Positions 1 to 8,876 are shown, numbered from the stretch's first letter. The stretch: 64,000 nt of DNA from CAYYFX01 sp046330135 (GCA_046330135.1 JAXLTI010000003.1:434001-498000), one strand, 5' to 3'. The notes: generated by a model from the sequence alone, not told the origin. Program-made: numbers and translations.

Positions 1-1860
1 AGCGAGGATCACGATCGGCGCGAGCAGTCCGAAGAGCATCTCCACGAGGAGAACGCGCGACGCCAGGTCGAAGCGGAAGACGGCACCCCATTGGTCCCGG
101 ATCGTCAGGTCCGCGACCTTCGAGATGAAGTACACGCCCACGAGCACCGGAACGATGCGCGCGAGCCGCTCGAGGAGATGGATCTCCGGCGGCCGCCGGA
201 AGGCGCGCGCCGACAGCAGGGACTCGAGGATGACGACGGGGTAGCCCACCATGATCGCCGACAGGAGGAAGAGGAGCGGGAGCACGGGCGTGTACCAGAG
301 CGCGTTCATCTTGCTGGGAACGACGAGCATCAACGCGCCGAGCGACGACTGGTGCAGGCACGACAGCACCACGCCCGCCACGAGGAGGAACGGCATGAGA
401 GCGCGCAGGACCCCGTCGGCGCGGGTCAGGACGGTCTCGACGGGCTTCTCGAACGGGCGCAAGGGACCCGGAAGGCGCACTCGACCGCGCAAGCGCTCGA
501 TCACGACCGGCAGGAACTCGAGGTACAGCACGGTCAGATACACCATGACGCACATGCCGACCTCGAAGAGCACGGAGTGCCCGGACCACATCCACGGCAT
601 GGCGGGGTGCCAGAGGCGGTAGGGTCGCCCGAGGTCGACGGCCAGCCCCAGGACCACGAAGGTGTAGCCGAGCAGCGCCGACAGCAGCGCCGGCCGTGCG
701 ATGGGCTCGAAGTCCTCGCGGTGGAAGATGTGCGCGAGCGCGGCGGTGGTGAACCCGCCGGCGGCCAGCGCCACTCCGCCCGCCACGTCGATGGCGATCC
801 AGATCCCCCAGGGATAACGGTCATCCAGGTGCGTGACGCCGGCGAGACCCAGGACGAAGCGGGCGACCGTGAACACGAACGCCACGACGGCGAGCCCCAG
901 AAGGGTCATCGCTGCCGGCGTGCGGAAGCTGCCCTGGACCGGGGCGGGCGACGGCGAAGGCGCGTGCGCTTGCGCGCCGCCGTGCTCCTCCCGGCGCCGG
1001 AACAGCCAGGAGATCCCGTACAGGAGCCCGTAGAGCCCGAGCGGCGGCACGAAGTTCTTGAACACCGCGTGCTGGAGGCGCTCGGTGCGGCGCGGCGGCG
1101 CCACGGACGAGAGCGCCGGGAAGCCGAGCTGATCGAACGGCACGCCGGCCACGTACATCCACGACGTCCCCCCCACCTCGTGCTCGCCGTAGACGTGGTC
1201 CACGTAGCGGCCGGCGTGGGTCTCCCGCTTGCGGCTCGCCAACTCAAGGAGTTGCGAACGCTTGCCGAAAGTGAGGCACTGCGGCGGGCAGATCTCGACA
1301 CAGGCGGGAACGGCCGTCGCATCCTCGAGCACTCGATTCGCGCACATGGAGCACTTCCGGACCCGCGGAGTCAGGGGACTCTGGTACTCGTATCCCGGGA
1401 TCTGGAACGGGCACGCGACCATGCAGTACCGGCAGCCGATGCAGCGGCCGGCATCGTAGGTCACCGGTCCCCTCTCGTTCCTCTCCAGCGCCGACACGAT
1501 GCACGCCGACGCGCACGCGGGCTCGAGGCAGTGCATGCACTGCACCTTGACCCACGTGGGGTTAGCGGCGCCCTCGGGACGGAACTCGTTCACGACCGTG
1601 AAGGCCGACGCGTCCGGCCGACGCTTTTCGGCGTAGACCGAGCGGGTCTCGAACTCCGGCATCGGCCGGGCGGGCAGGCCCTGCGCCTGGTTGCACGCCC
1701 ACTCGCACTTCCGGCAGCCGACGCAGAGCGTCAGGTCGCAGAGGACGCCGAAGCCGTCCGTGGGCGGCGCGGCTTCCTTCGCCTCCGCCGGCGTGGTGCC
1801 GGGCGCGGCGGCCAGGGCGCCGATCGCTCCGCAGGTTCGGAAGAATTCGCGTCGTTCCAT
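1..1860 (-). CDS. HybA-HybB fusion: Tat-exported 4Fe-4S ferredoxin joined to NrfD/HybB quinone-interacting membrane subunit (partial)
   Basis: The frame is open from the ATG at 1860 to the window edge (at least 620 codons). The N-terminus MERREFFRTCG is a twin-arginine-type signal. Four Cys groups follow (CDLTLCVGCRKC, CMHCLEPAC, CIGCRYC, CSMC..C..C), the HybA/DmsB pattern for four [4Fe-4S] clusters. At about residues 225-300 comes the HybA tail with its membrane helix. From about residue 318 the same frame continues as HybB/NrfD (PF03916), with the motifs YPWGIWIA, RPALLSALLGY and HQSSLGALM. HybA and HybB are normally separate genes. I found no stop codon in the linker and no ribosome site before the internal Met, so I read it as a true fusion. 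HybA/HybB pass electrons between a periplasmic enzyme and the quinone pool. It is divergent from the cytochrome operon starting at 2107, so a quinone link to those cytochromes is plausible but inferred. The 3' end lies outside the window. Confidence 0.88.
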   Translation of the reverse strand, partial: MERREFFRTCGAIGALAAAPGTTPAEAKEAAPPTDGFGVLCDLTLCVGCRKCEWACNQAQGLPARPMPEFETRSVYAEKRRPDASAFTVVNEFRPEGAANPTWVKVQCMHCLEPACASACIVSALERNERGPVTYDAGRCIGCRYCMVACPFQIPGYEYQSPLTPRVRKCSMCANRVLEDATAVPACVEICPPQCLTFGKRSQLLELASRKRETHAGRYVDHVYGEHEVGGTSWMYVAGVPFDQLGFPALSSVAPPRRTERLQHAVFKNFVPPLGLYGLLYGISWLFRRREEHGGAQAHAPSPSPAPVQGSFRTPAAMTLLGLAVVAFVFTVARFVLGLAGVTHLDDRYPWGIWIAIDVAGGVALAAGGFTTAALAHIFHREDFEPIARPALLSALLGYTFVVLGLAVDLGRPYRLWHPAMPWMWSGHSVLFEVGMCVMVYLTVLYLEFLPVVIERLRGRVRLPGPLRPFEKPVETVLTRADGVLRALMPFLLVAGVVLSCLHQSSLGALMLVVPSKMNALWYTPVLPLLFLLSAIMVGYPVVILESLLSARAFRRPPEIHLLERLARIVPVLVGVYFISKVADLTIRDQWGAVFRFDLASRVLLVEMLFGLLAPIVILA

Positions 1861-1892
1861 CGCCTCGCGGCCTCGGAAGGGCTGCTGGAGCG

Positions 1893-1920
1893 AATCTACC
1901 CCCTATTCAGGAGTTGGCAA
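1893..1920 (-). promoter_or_regulatory. Candidate sigma70 promoter of the HybA-HybB gene
   Basis: On the minus strand TTGCCA is followed after 16 bases by TAGATT, about 35 bases before the start codon at 1860. It fits other -10 boxes in this window (TAGAAT, TATACT). The -35 is imperfect. Confidence 0.4.
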
Positions 1921-2025
1921 TCCTCTTATCCCGATCCAGGCCCCCCGAAGGCATCACGTAACGCGTTGAAATCAAAGCGACTAGTAGGCTGCGAAAAAAT
2001 CTGTCACGAAACGGTCATGGCCCAC

Positions 2026-2054
2026 TTGAAAGTGATTCTCAGGTCCACTATTAT
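2026..2054 (+). promoter_or_regulatory. Sigma70-type promoter of the NHL/multiheme cytochrome operon
   Basis: TTGAAA (2026-2031), a 17-base spacer, then TATTAT (2049-2054). An A-rich stretch (around 1990-2000, gcgaaaaaatc) lies upstream as a possible UP element. Transcription would start near 2061, giving a leader of about 45 bases before the ATG at 2107. This is the only strong promoter I see before the run of same-strand genes to 12760. Confidence 0.75.
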
Positions 2055-2106
2055 ATGGGGGACGCGCTGGGAAGGTGGGGCCGACCCAGACGTCCAGAGG
2101 AAGGCG

Positions 2107-3114
2107 ATGCGCAGCTGGATTCAGGCCGGAGTCGTCGCAGCTTGGGGGGTGGGAGCAGGCACTGCTCACGCTCTGTCACCCCGGATCGACCACGTCGACG
2201 CGACCATCAACGGTCCCTCGGCCTTCGACAGCTTCCGCCGTCCCGCCTCGCTGGCCGTCTCCCAGGACGGCCGGCTGTTCCTCGTGGGGGACACCGGCAA
2301 CCACCGCATCGTGGTCTTCGACCAGTCCGGAAGGTGCCGCGGGGCCTTCCCGCTCTCTCCCTCGGACCCCGCCTCGGCCGGCGTCGAGCCGCAGTCCCTG
2401 GCCCTCGACTCCCGCGGCCGGATCTACGTGGTGGACGGTCTGGACCACCTCCTCACCGTGCTCAGCGCCCGCGGCGCCTTCGTCGCGTCGCAGACGGTGC
2501 CCACCGAGCTCGCGCCGCAGGGCGGCGAGTGGGTGCGCTCGGTGGCGGTGGCGCCGAGTGGACGGATCTACGTGCTCCACACCGGCCCGGCCGCCGGGCT
2601 CTTCAGCGAGCTCCCCGGCGGCCGCGCCAGCACGGCGCACGACATTCGCTCGGGTCTCAAGTCCCTCGTCGCGCCGGTGGCGGTGGCGGTGAGCGCGGAC
2701 GAGACCCAGGTGGCGGTGCTCGATCCGGAAGCGCGGACTCAAGTGCAGGTCCGTGCGCTCGACGGGACGCTGCTGGCGTCCTTCGGACGGCACGGAGAGG
2801 GCGAAGGAACGATGTCCCTGGCGGTGCACGTGACCTGGGGACCTTCCGACACGCTGTGGATCACGGACACTCTTCGTCACTTCATTCACGTCTTCGATGC
2901 GCACGGGGCTTATCTCGGGCGCGTCGGCGGCTTCGGCTCTTCACCCGGGCAGCTTTCGTATCCGGTGGCCTGCGGGTTCCTCGAGGACGGTCGTCTCGTG
3001 GTTCTCGAACGCGCCGGACGCTGCCAGATCCTGGAGGTGACTCTCTCGGACTCTACGAATGGGACGCTCTCCGGAGCGTCTGTGCGTCGCTCGGCCCCAA
3101 CGGTCCTGTCATGA
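2107..3114 (+). CDS. Exported NHL-repeat beta-propeller protein
   Basis: 335 residues. The ATG at 2107 follows AGAGGAAGG with good spacing and begins a signal peptide (MRSWIQAGVVAAWGVGAGTAHA). The frame is open far upstream, but that part is antisense to the HybA-HybB gene and is not coding. The rest shows repeated NHL blade signatures such as RPASLAVSQDGRLFLVGD, DSRGRIYVVD and LWITDTLRHFIHVFD, consistent with a six-bladed propeller in the periplasm or on the surface. NHL proteins are often found next to multiheme cytochrome genes and are thought to act as binding scaffolds. It is the first gene of the operon, 13 bases before the next start. No catalytic residues are recognisable. Confidence 0.85.
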   Translation: MRSWIQAGVVAAWGVGAGTAHALSPRIDHVDATINGPSAFDSFRRPASLAVSQDGRLFLVGDTGNHRIVVFDQSGRCRGAFPLSPSDPASAGVEPQSLALDSRGRIYVVDGLDHLLTVLSARGAFVASQTVPTELAPQGGEWVRSVAVAPSGRIYVLHTGPAAGLFSELPGGRASTAHDIRSGLKSLVAPVAVAVSADETQVAVLDPEARTQVQVRALDGTLLASFGRHGEGEGTMSLAVHVTWGPSDTLWITDTLRHFIHVFDAHGAYLGRVGGFGSSPGQLSYPVACGFLEDGRLVVLERAGRCQILEVTLSDSTNGTLSGASVRRSAPTVLS

Positions 3115-3127
3115 TGGAGGTGTAGCA

Positions 3128-4165
3128 ATGTCGGTCAAGAAGTCCCTCGCCCTGGCCGGCGTACTCGCGTTGTTGGCTCTGCCGGCATACGCAGGCGACT
3201 ACCATAAGGGCGTCAACCTGGTCTGCTCCGACTGCCACGTGATGCACTACAGCCAGCAGCACGGCTACAACCCGAACGGCGGCGGCATCTACACGCCGCT
3301 CGCGAACGGGCCGGTCACGTTCCTGCTGCGCAACGACGTGAACGACCTCTGCTTGAGCTGCCACGACGGGCAGTCCTTCGCGCCGGACGTCCTCGGGGCG
3401 CACGGCAACGGGTACATCCGTCAGGCCGGCGGGCTCAACGAAGTGGGCTCCACCGGTCCGTACTTCGAAGCGGACGGCCACACGCTCGGCTCCACGGATA
3501 CGGCTCCGGGCAGCAACCCCGCCTGGAACAACGCCTCCGGCCTCGAGTGCGTGGATTGCCACGCTCCGCACGGCCGAACGAGCTCCGGCGTCACGAACGG
3601 CTACCGGAACCTCTACCCGAACAGCATCACGTACTCGCGCGGTGACGTGGACGGCAGCAATGACCTCACCAAGTGGGTTTACGAAGATGTGTCGTCGGGC
3701 GTGTCCGCGAGCCACTACGGCTACGACCACCTGACGTTCAACGAGCCCGTCACCACGGCCTCGCAGTACGCGACGTTCTGCAAGGGCTGCCACACGAACT
3801 TCCACGGCGACGTGGGCGGTCCGGAAATCGGCGGCTCGGGCACGCCTCCGATCGACTTCGTCCGTCACCCGGCCGCCACCGTCAACATCGGCGCGGCGGG
3901 CGCGGGTCACTCGAGCCTGACGCAGTTCGTCGGGCACACGAACCAGATGCAGGTCATGTCCCCCACCGGCAAGCGTGCCGGCACGTTCGACGCGACCGAC
4001 ACGGGTCTCACGCCGTCGTGCTTCTCCTGCCACAAGGGGCATGGCAACCAGAACGCGTTCGGGCTCATCTACCTGTCCGGCACGGGCACGGTCACGGAGG
4101 AAGGCGACGATCCGACGCCGACCTACCGCGAGATGTGCCGTCAGTGCCACACGATGGGCAGCTGA
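3128..4165 (+). CDS. Exported hexaheme c-type cytochrome
   Basis: 345 residues. The ATG at 3128 follows ATGGAGGTGTAGCA and starts a clean signal peptide ending ALPAYA. There are six CxxCH heme sites: CSDCH, CLSCH, CVDCH, CKGCH, CFSCH and CRQCH. Intervening segments resemble the doubled-CxxCH type of multiheme protein (CVDCHAPHG, CHKGHGN). Extra His residues are available as axial ligands. It belongs to the operon read from the promoter at 2026 and is followed by a strong intercistronic hairpin. It is probably a periplasmic or outer-surface electron carrier; the partner is unknown. Confidence 0.9.
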   Translation: MSVKKSLALAGVLALLALPAYAGDYHKGVNLVCSDCHVMHYSQQHGYNPNGGGIYTPLANGPVTFLLRNDVNDLCLSCHDGQSFAPDVLGAHGNGYIRQAGGLNEVGSTGPYFEADGHTLGSTDTAPGSNPAWNNASGLECVDCHAPHGRTSSGVTNGYRNLYPNSITYSRGDVDGSNDLTKWVYEDVSSGVSASHYGYDHLTFNEPVTTASQYATFCKGCHTNFHGDVGGPEIGGSGTPPIDFVRHPAATVNIGAAGAGHSSLTQFVGHTNQMQVMSPTGKRAGTFDATDTGLTPSCFSCHKGHGNQNAFGLIYLSGTGTVTEEGDDPTPTYREMCRQCHTMGS

Positions 4166-4191
4166 TCGCGTAGTCTGACCGACTCCGTCTC

Positions 4192-4221
4192 GGGCCCGGC
4201 GAACCGGCCTCCGCCGGGCCC
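4192..4221 (+). promoter_or_regulatory. Intercistronic hairpin (attenuator or processing site)
   Basis: GGGCCCGGCG and CGCCGGGCCC form a perfect 10-bp stem with a 10-base loop between two cytochrome genes. There is no T-run after it, so a full terminator is unlikely. It could stabilise the upstream message or attenuate the rest of the operon. Confidence 0.55.
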
Positions 4222-4277
4222 TGACGGGGCTCCTCTCCGCGACCCGAGTCGTCCCCGAGGCCGCTAGGGACGTCCGC

Positions 4278-5429
4278 GTGAGAAGTCGAGTGGTGGTGGC
4301 GGTGGCGGCGGGCTGCGCCCTCGTGCCGGCAGTGCCGTCCAGCGATCCCCTTCCGGACCCGCACGGCGATGCGTCCTCCGGCGTGCTGCGCGAAGCGACG
4401 CAGCCGTCCACGCAGGGCGCCTGCGTCCAGTGCCATCCCGCGCACGGCGTCGACGCCGGCACGGCGAAGCCCATCCTCCTCTTCACCGACAACACGAACG
4501 AGCTCGCGTTCTTCTCTCAGGGCGCCGCCGCTTGCCACGCGAACCTGCCGCTGAACTACCCGCTCGCCGAGAGCGACCGCCTCCCCGAAGGACAGCCGGA
4601 CGCCGGCTACTTCGAGGCGAACGACGGAGGCACTCGGCGCGTCGGCGTCGAGTGGCGCGGGCGCTGGCCCGGCCGCCAGACGTACACGGACGGTCGCGTC
4701 GTCGGGAACGGGCACTTCGTGTCGCCGCACGCGCTCGACCCCGACATGCCGCGCAAGGATCTCCTGGGCGAAGGGCTCTGCTTCAACTGCCACGATCCGC
4801 ACCCCACGCAGAACCCCTTCGATCTCCTCGTCCACGAGTACCGATCGATCGGCGGCGCCTCCTCCCTGGGTCCGCCCCAGGAGTACGAGCTGTGCTTCTC
4901 GTGCCACGGCCACGGCGGCCCGGCGGGGATGGATGTGGAGAACACGCGCATCGAGGACTTCTACGACAACTCCCTCAACGGACTGACGGCGGGGCACGCC
5001 ATCCGTCGCAACCCGAACGTCGCGATCTCGTGGCCGAGCTCCGTGCGGCAGGGCGACATGCTGTCCTGCTCGGACTGTCACGACGCGCACGGCTCCCGCG
5101 GGAACGACGGCGTGAGCCCCAACGCCTTCGTGCTGAGCGACGAGCGAACGGGCTGGAGCGGGCTCACCGACACGCAAAACGACCCCACGCAGTGCCGCCG
5201 CTTCTGCTTCGGCTGCCACATCCCTTCGGACGGTATCGCCGGGACCCAGACGGTGCGCGGCATCGTGATGAACACCCTGACCGACCAGGCCGGCGTGCAC
5301 GCCTCCACGAACGGCCAGAGCTGCTACGACTGCCACGGGCGGGACTACGGATCGGCCACCGGCTTCAACGTCCACCACCCGGATCCCGCCGGCGGAGTCC
5401 CCGACCCGTTCGGCCGGCAGCGGGGCTGA
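4278..5429 (+). CDS. Exported multiheme c-type cytochrome (six CxxCH)
   Basis: 383 residues from a GTG start at 4278, preceded by AGGGA at 4266-4270. The N-terminus is a short signal-like segment (MRSRVVVAVAAGCALVPAVP). Heme sites are CVQCH, CFNCH, CFSCH, CSDCH, CFGCH and CYDCH. A seventh site seems lost: the segment GAAACHANL keeps Cys-His but lacks the first Cys. Motifs such as CFNCHDPHPTQNPFD and CSDCHDAHGSRGN match doubled-CxxCH cytochromes. The gene ends 6 bases before the outer-membrane barrel gene, so the two products may be partners in a porin-cytochrome complex (inference). Confidence 0.88.
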   Translation: MRSRVVVAVAAGCALVPAVPSSDPLPDPHGDASSGVLREATQPSTQGACVQCHPAHGVDAGTAKPILLFTDNTNELAFFSQGAAACHANLPLNYPLAESDRLPEGQPDAGYFEANDGGTRRVGVEWRGRWPGRQTYTDGRVVGNGHFVSPHALDPDMPRKDLLGEGLCFNCHDPHPTQNPFDLLVHEYRSIGGASSLGPPQEYELCFSCHGHGGPAGMDVENTRIEDFYDNSLNGLTAGHAIRRNPNVAISWPSSVRQGDMLSCSDCHDAHGSRGNDGVSPNAFVLSDERTGWSGLTDTQNDPTQCRRFCFGCHIPSDGIAGTQTVRGIVMNTLTDQAGVHASTNGQSCYDCHGRDYGSATGFNVHHPDPAGGVPDPFGRQRG

Positions 5430-5435
5430 TCGATC

Positions 5436-7058
5436 ATGCGGGGTGCGCGCCACGCCCGCTCCTGGCGGCGTTCGAGCCCTTGGGCGCTCGGCGGGATCCT
5501 CGGCGCACTCGCGCTCGCGAGCCCCGCGGTGGCGATCGACGGCCGCTACCTGGGCACGTACCAGGAGACGAACGGAGGCGACGACTTCCGCGCGTTCGAG
5601 CACCGCACCGACCTCGAGGGCCGACGTCTCCTCGCCCCCGGCGTGGACGGCCTGTTCGGGGCGTCGCTCCGCTACACGACCGAGCCCGGGGTGGACAACG
5701 CCGACCTGCTCCGCAGCCGTCTCTTCGGCGAGGCGCGCGGAGCGGCCTGGCGGTTCCACGGACAGTGGCTGCCCTGGCAGGACCAAGCGCCCGGCCCCAC
5801 GCCGCCGCGCCAGCGGGAGCTGGAGCTCGGAGGCGACGCTCGGCTGCTCGGGGGAGCGAACCTGGCTGCGGATTGGACGCGATCCGACCACGACTTCGTC
5901 GAAGGCGTCTCCTCCTCGGACAGCAAGCGGATCCAGGTCGCGCGCGAGTGGAACGACGTCCGGACGAGCGCCTCGTGGCGGCGCATCGAGACGGAGCCGT
6001 CCGCGTTCTCGATCGCGGCACCCACGAGGACCACCGAGTGGCGTGGAGCGGCCGGGTGGCAGCGATCCTCGCGCACGGTCTCCCTCTCCCTCGACTCGGA
6101 CGCGCTCATGAGCCGTTACACCGAACGCGAGCGGAAGCGAGACTTCCACGCGGAGACCGTGGAGAGCGAGGCCGGCTGGCGCATCGGGCGTCGCACCTCC
6201 GTGGGCGCGTCGGGGCTCTTCCGCACCGGAGCGACGGACGACAACGCCCTTCCCTCCATCCAGGACCTCGACGAGCGCGCGGTCTCCCTCCACGCCGAGC
6301 ACCATCCCTTCCAGTGCCTCGTCTTCGAGGGCAGCCGGGAGTACCGCAAGCGCCAGGACTTCAACGGCGACGTGCACACGGACTACTTCCGGCTCGGAAC
6401 CCGCTTCTCGCGAGAGGTCGTCCGCGCGACGACGCTCCTGTCGGGCTACCAGCATTCCGTGGAGGTCGGCGGGAACGGCGACGAGGTTCCGAACAACGAC
6501 GCTTGGGTGACCCTCGAGTCCCGGGTCCGGCGGGGCGTCGTCGCCCGCGCCGACGTGCGCACGCAGGACCCGCCCGCCGGCGACGAGAACCGTCTTTGGC
6601 GGTACCTCGGCCAGGTGACGCTGGATCCCACACCCAACACGAAGCTCGACGTCGCGTGGACCCGCCAGGTCCTGCCCCGGATCGACGGCCTCGCCCAGCA
6701 CGACGGCGACTGGACCTTCACGGGGTCCTGGAATCCGGGCCGGGCGAGCCTCGTGTCGTCGTTGCGCGTTCTCCGCGGGGTTGGCAGAATCGACCGCTCG
6801 GAAAAGACCTGGACGCTCGCCACCAGCGTCCCTCTCCCTCGTGGAGGCGACGTGCATTTCGACGCTCTCCACCGCGACAACGAGTCCGCCGGCATCGCCA
6901 GCGTGGAGAACACGTGGGGCGTGGCCATGACCGCGCAGTTGCCGCAGGAGGCGCGTTTGATGGGTGCGTTTCGTCGCACCGCGAGGACCGATCGGCCGCG
7001 CGTTCTCAGCGGCACGGTCACATTGGAGCTCAAATTCGGAATGGGAGGACGGTCATGA
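5436..7058 (+). CDS. Outer-membrane beta-barrel protein, probable porin of a porin-cytochrome complex
   Basis: 540 residues. The N-terminus carries a long basic signal peptide ending in ASPAVA. The mature part is made of alternating amphipathic strands rich in Arg, Trp and Tyr (for example SASWRRIE, TEWRGAAGWQ, FRLGTRFSREV), as in large barrels such as MtrB/PioB or the DUF-type porins of Geobacter conduits. The last strand TVTLELKFGMGGRS ends near an aromatic residue, as barrels do. No enzyme motif is seen. Its position between two cytochrome genes and two lipoprotein genes suggests a barrel that holds cytochrome across the outer membrane. A plain porin is the alternative. The stop overlaps the next start (ATGA). 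Confidence 0.75.
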   Translation: MRGARHARSWRRSSPWALGGILGALALASPAVAIDGRYLGTYQETNGGDDFRAFEHRTDLEGRRLLAPGVDGLFGASLRYTTEPGVDNADLLRSRLFGEARGAAWRFHGQWLPWQDQAPGPTPPRQRELELGGDARLLGGANLAADWTRSDHDFVEGVSSSDSKRIQVAREWNDVRTSASWRRIETEPSAFSIAAPTRTTEWRGAAGWQRSSRTVSLSLDSDALMSRYTERERKRDFHAETVESEAGWRIGRRTSVGASGLFRTGATDDNALPSIQDLDERAVSLHAEHHPFQCLVFEGSREYRKRQDFNGDVHTDYFRLGTRFSREVVRATTLLSGYQHSVEVGGNGDEVPNNDAWVTLESRVRRGVVARADVRTQDPPAGDENRLWRYLGQVTLDPTPNTKLDVAWTRQVLPRIDGLAQHDGDWTFTGSWNPGRASLVSSLRVLRGVGRIDRSEKTWTLATSVPLPRGGDVHFDALHRDNESAGIASVENTWGVAMTAQLPQEARLMGAFRRTARTDRPRVLSGTVTLELKFGMGGRS

Positions 7059-7627
7059 CGCAGCCACGCCGAAGGGGGTTCTTGGTGGCGCTCGGCACGA
7101 TCGTCCTCGGCGGCTGCGCCAGCCCCGCGAAGTTCCTCGATCCCCAGGCGGACCTGGGCTACTACGAGCGCGTGGCCGTCCTCCCCTTCTCGTCCCTGGC
7201 GGCCGACCGCGTGGCGGGCGACAAGGTCGCCAGCGTCTTCTTCACCGAGCTCCTCGAGTCCCACGTTGCGGCGGCGGTCGATCCCGGCCAGCTCGCTGCG
7301 GCCATGGTGCAGGCGCGCGGCGGCACGCCTCCCACGACCCCTTGGTCGGCGGCGGAGCTCGCGAAGCTCGCGGAGTCGGTGAAGGCGCAGGGCATGTTCG
7401 AGGGCGTCGTGCGCGAGTACTCCCTCGAGCGGTCCGGGCGGGACTCCTTCCCCCTGGTCTCGCTCGAGCTGCGCCTCGTCGACCCGGGAAGCGGCCGGGT
7501 GATCTGGACCTGGAGCGACACGCGACGCGGCGGGCCGGCGTTCCCCCTGTGGCCGTGGCGCGAGACTCGAACCCTGGGCGAGCTCACCGCGGACATGTGC
7601 CGCGACGCGCTCGCGACGTTGCGTTGA
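7055..7627 (+). CDS. CsgG/LpoB-like lipoprotein
   Basis: 190 residues. The ATG overlaps the upstream stop (ATGA) and follows GGGAGGA. The N-terminus MTQPRRRGFLVALGTIVLGGC has a lipobox with Cys21. The body follows the CsgG-like fold pattern: VAVLPFSSLA, a long helix, AELAKLAESVKAQGMFEGVV, then RLVDPGSGRVIWTW. Proteins of this superfamily (CsgG, GNA1162, LpoB) line the inner face of the outer membrane as secretion or assembly partners. Here it is coupled to a barrel gene and to a second lipoprotein of similar design, suggesting an assembly factor for the cytochrome complex (inference). Confidence 0.75.
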   Translation: MTQPRRRGFLVALGTIVLGGCASPAKFLDPQADLGYYERVAVLPFSSLAADRVAGDKVASVFFTELLESHVAAAVDPGQLAAAMVQARGGTPPTTPWSAAELAKLAESVKAQGMFEGVVREYSLERSGRDSFPLVSLELRLVDPGSGRVIWTWSDTRRGGPAFPLWPWRETRTLGELTADMCRDALATLR

Positions 7628-7638
7628 GGGGGGCCGAC

Positions 7639-8265
7639 GTGGCGCGGTGGAGCATCCTCGTGGGGCTCGCGATCTCGGGCGCGACGGCCGGCTGCGCCAG
7701 CCCCGTGCCGCACGCCTTCGAGGGACCGGGGCTGCCGGAAGGCGCCCGCGTGGCCATCCTCCCGCTCGTCAACTACACCACCAGCCGCGACGCCCCGGAT
7801 CGGGTCACGCCCGCGCTCGGCGTCGCTCTGCGGACGCGCAAGCACCTCGACGTGGTGGACCCGGGCATCGTGGAGCAGGCGCTCGCCACGAACCCGTGGC
7901 TCTCGCCCGAGCGGATGCCTCCGGACGTCGTGGACAGCCTCGGCGTCGCCACCGGGGCGAACGCGCTCCTCGTGGGGAGTGTGCTCGCGTACGGGTACCG
8001 CGCGGGCGAGGCGCCGCAGGTTCCGGAGGTCTCGTTCGCCGTGAAGGTCGTGGAGACGCCGGGCGGCCGATGCCTCTGGAGCGCCGTGTTCTCGCGCGAC
8101 GGCGCGGACCGCGAGCGCGTCTTCGGCATCGGCCGGATCGAGAGCCTCGAGAAGCTCGCCGACGAGGCCATCACGGAGCTCGTCGATACCCTCCCCGTGA
8201 GGTCGCGCACCGCCGCCGACGTCGCGGCGCCGACAGCCACCCCTGCGGAAGGAACGTCCCGATGA
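7639..8265 (+). CDS. Second CsgG/GNA1162-like lipoprotein
   Basis: 208 residues from a GTG at 7639 after GAGGGGGG. The first residues (VARWSILVGLAISGATAGC) form a lipoprotein signal with Cys19. Conserved pattern: GARVAILPLVNYTTS, TPALGVALRTRKHLDVVDP, VDSLGVATGANALLVGSVL, SFAVKVVETPGGRCLWSAV. This is the same overall fold as the preceding lipoprotein but diverged, so the pair may be an old duplication or a heteromeric set. The stop overlaps the next ATG by four bases (ATGA). Confidence 0.72.
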   Translation: MARWSILVGLAISGATAGCASPVPHAFEGPGLPEGARVAILPLVNYTTSRDAPDRVTPALGVALRTRKHLDVVDPGIVEQALATNPWLSPERMPPDVVDSLGVATGANALLVGSVLAYGYRAGEAPQVPEVSFAVKVVETPGGRCLWSAVFSRDGADRERVFGIGRIESLEKLADEAITELVDTLPVRSRTAADVAAPTATPAEGTSR

Positions 8266-8876
8266 AGCGCGCCCGCCTCGCCACGCTCGCCGCCCTGTCG
8301 GCACTCGTCGCCGCCGCCGCCCTGGCGGGGCCGAGCGCGGATTCCGCCCCCTCGCCTCCGGACTCCACGAAGGTCGCGGGCTCCCCACCTGCCGCGCCGT
8401 CCACGACCCCGTCGTCTGCGGGCCCGTCGTCCGCGACCGCTGCGTCCACGGGCCCCTTTCGCGTTCGCATCGGGAGCCGGCTCTATCCGGACTGGTCCGA
8501 GGAGCGCGTGATCGGCCTCGACGAGCCGTTCTATCTGGGGGACACGGACCTCAGGGCAACGGCGAAGCGGCACCTCCAGGACTTCAAGATCAAGAACGGC
8601 GTGGTGTACGAGGCCTCGAAGGAGCCGAACAACCCGGCGCTCTTCATCGTCGTGACTCGCGACACCTCCATCGTGGACAGCACCTGGGCTTTCCGGAACT
8701 TCCCGCCTCATGCGTCGCCCACGTCGTTCTTCACCTTCCAGCTCCTGGACCTCGCGGACTCCTCCAAAGCCACGAGCCGAGCCGCGCCGTCCGGGTCGGG
8801 CGCCGGGAAGGCCAAGGCGAAGCACCCGCACGCCGTCGCGGACTCCGCGAAGGCGAAGAAGGGCGAGGGGAGCTGA
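8262..8876 (+). CDS. Exported protein of unknown function in the cytochrome operon
   Basis: 204 residues. The ATG at 8262 overlaps the previous stop and follows GGAAGGAA. A signal peptide (residues 1 to about 24) leads into a Pro/Ser/Thr/Ala linker (about 25-65), then a compact domain (RVRIGSRLYPDWSEERVIGL, DFKIKNGVVYEAS, NPALFIVVTRDTSIVDSTW, SFFTFQLLDL). The C-terminus is Lys/Ala rich. The domain looks all-beta, and I do not recognise the family. Its place directly before the 42-heme cytochrome gene suggests a structural or assembly partner, without direct evidence. Confidence 0.7.
   Translation: MKRARLATLAALSALVAAAALAGPSADSAPSPPDSTKVAGSPPAAPSTTPSSAGPSSATAASTGPFRVRIGSRLYPDWSEERVIGLDEPFYLGDTDLRATAKRHLQDFKIKNGVVYEASKEPNNPALFIVVTRDTSIVDSTWAFRNFPPHASPTSFFTFQLLDLADSSKATSRAAPSGSGAGKAKAKHPHAVADSAKAKKGEGS

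Noticed and set aside
91..2106. Long plus-strand open frame continuous with the NHL protein gene
   Set aside because: It is antisense to the HybA-HybB gene, whose Cys clusters and helices are unmistakable. Its translation is Arg/His/Glu-rich filler typical of opposite frames in high-GC genes.
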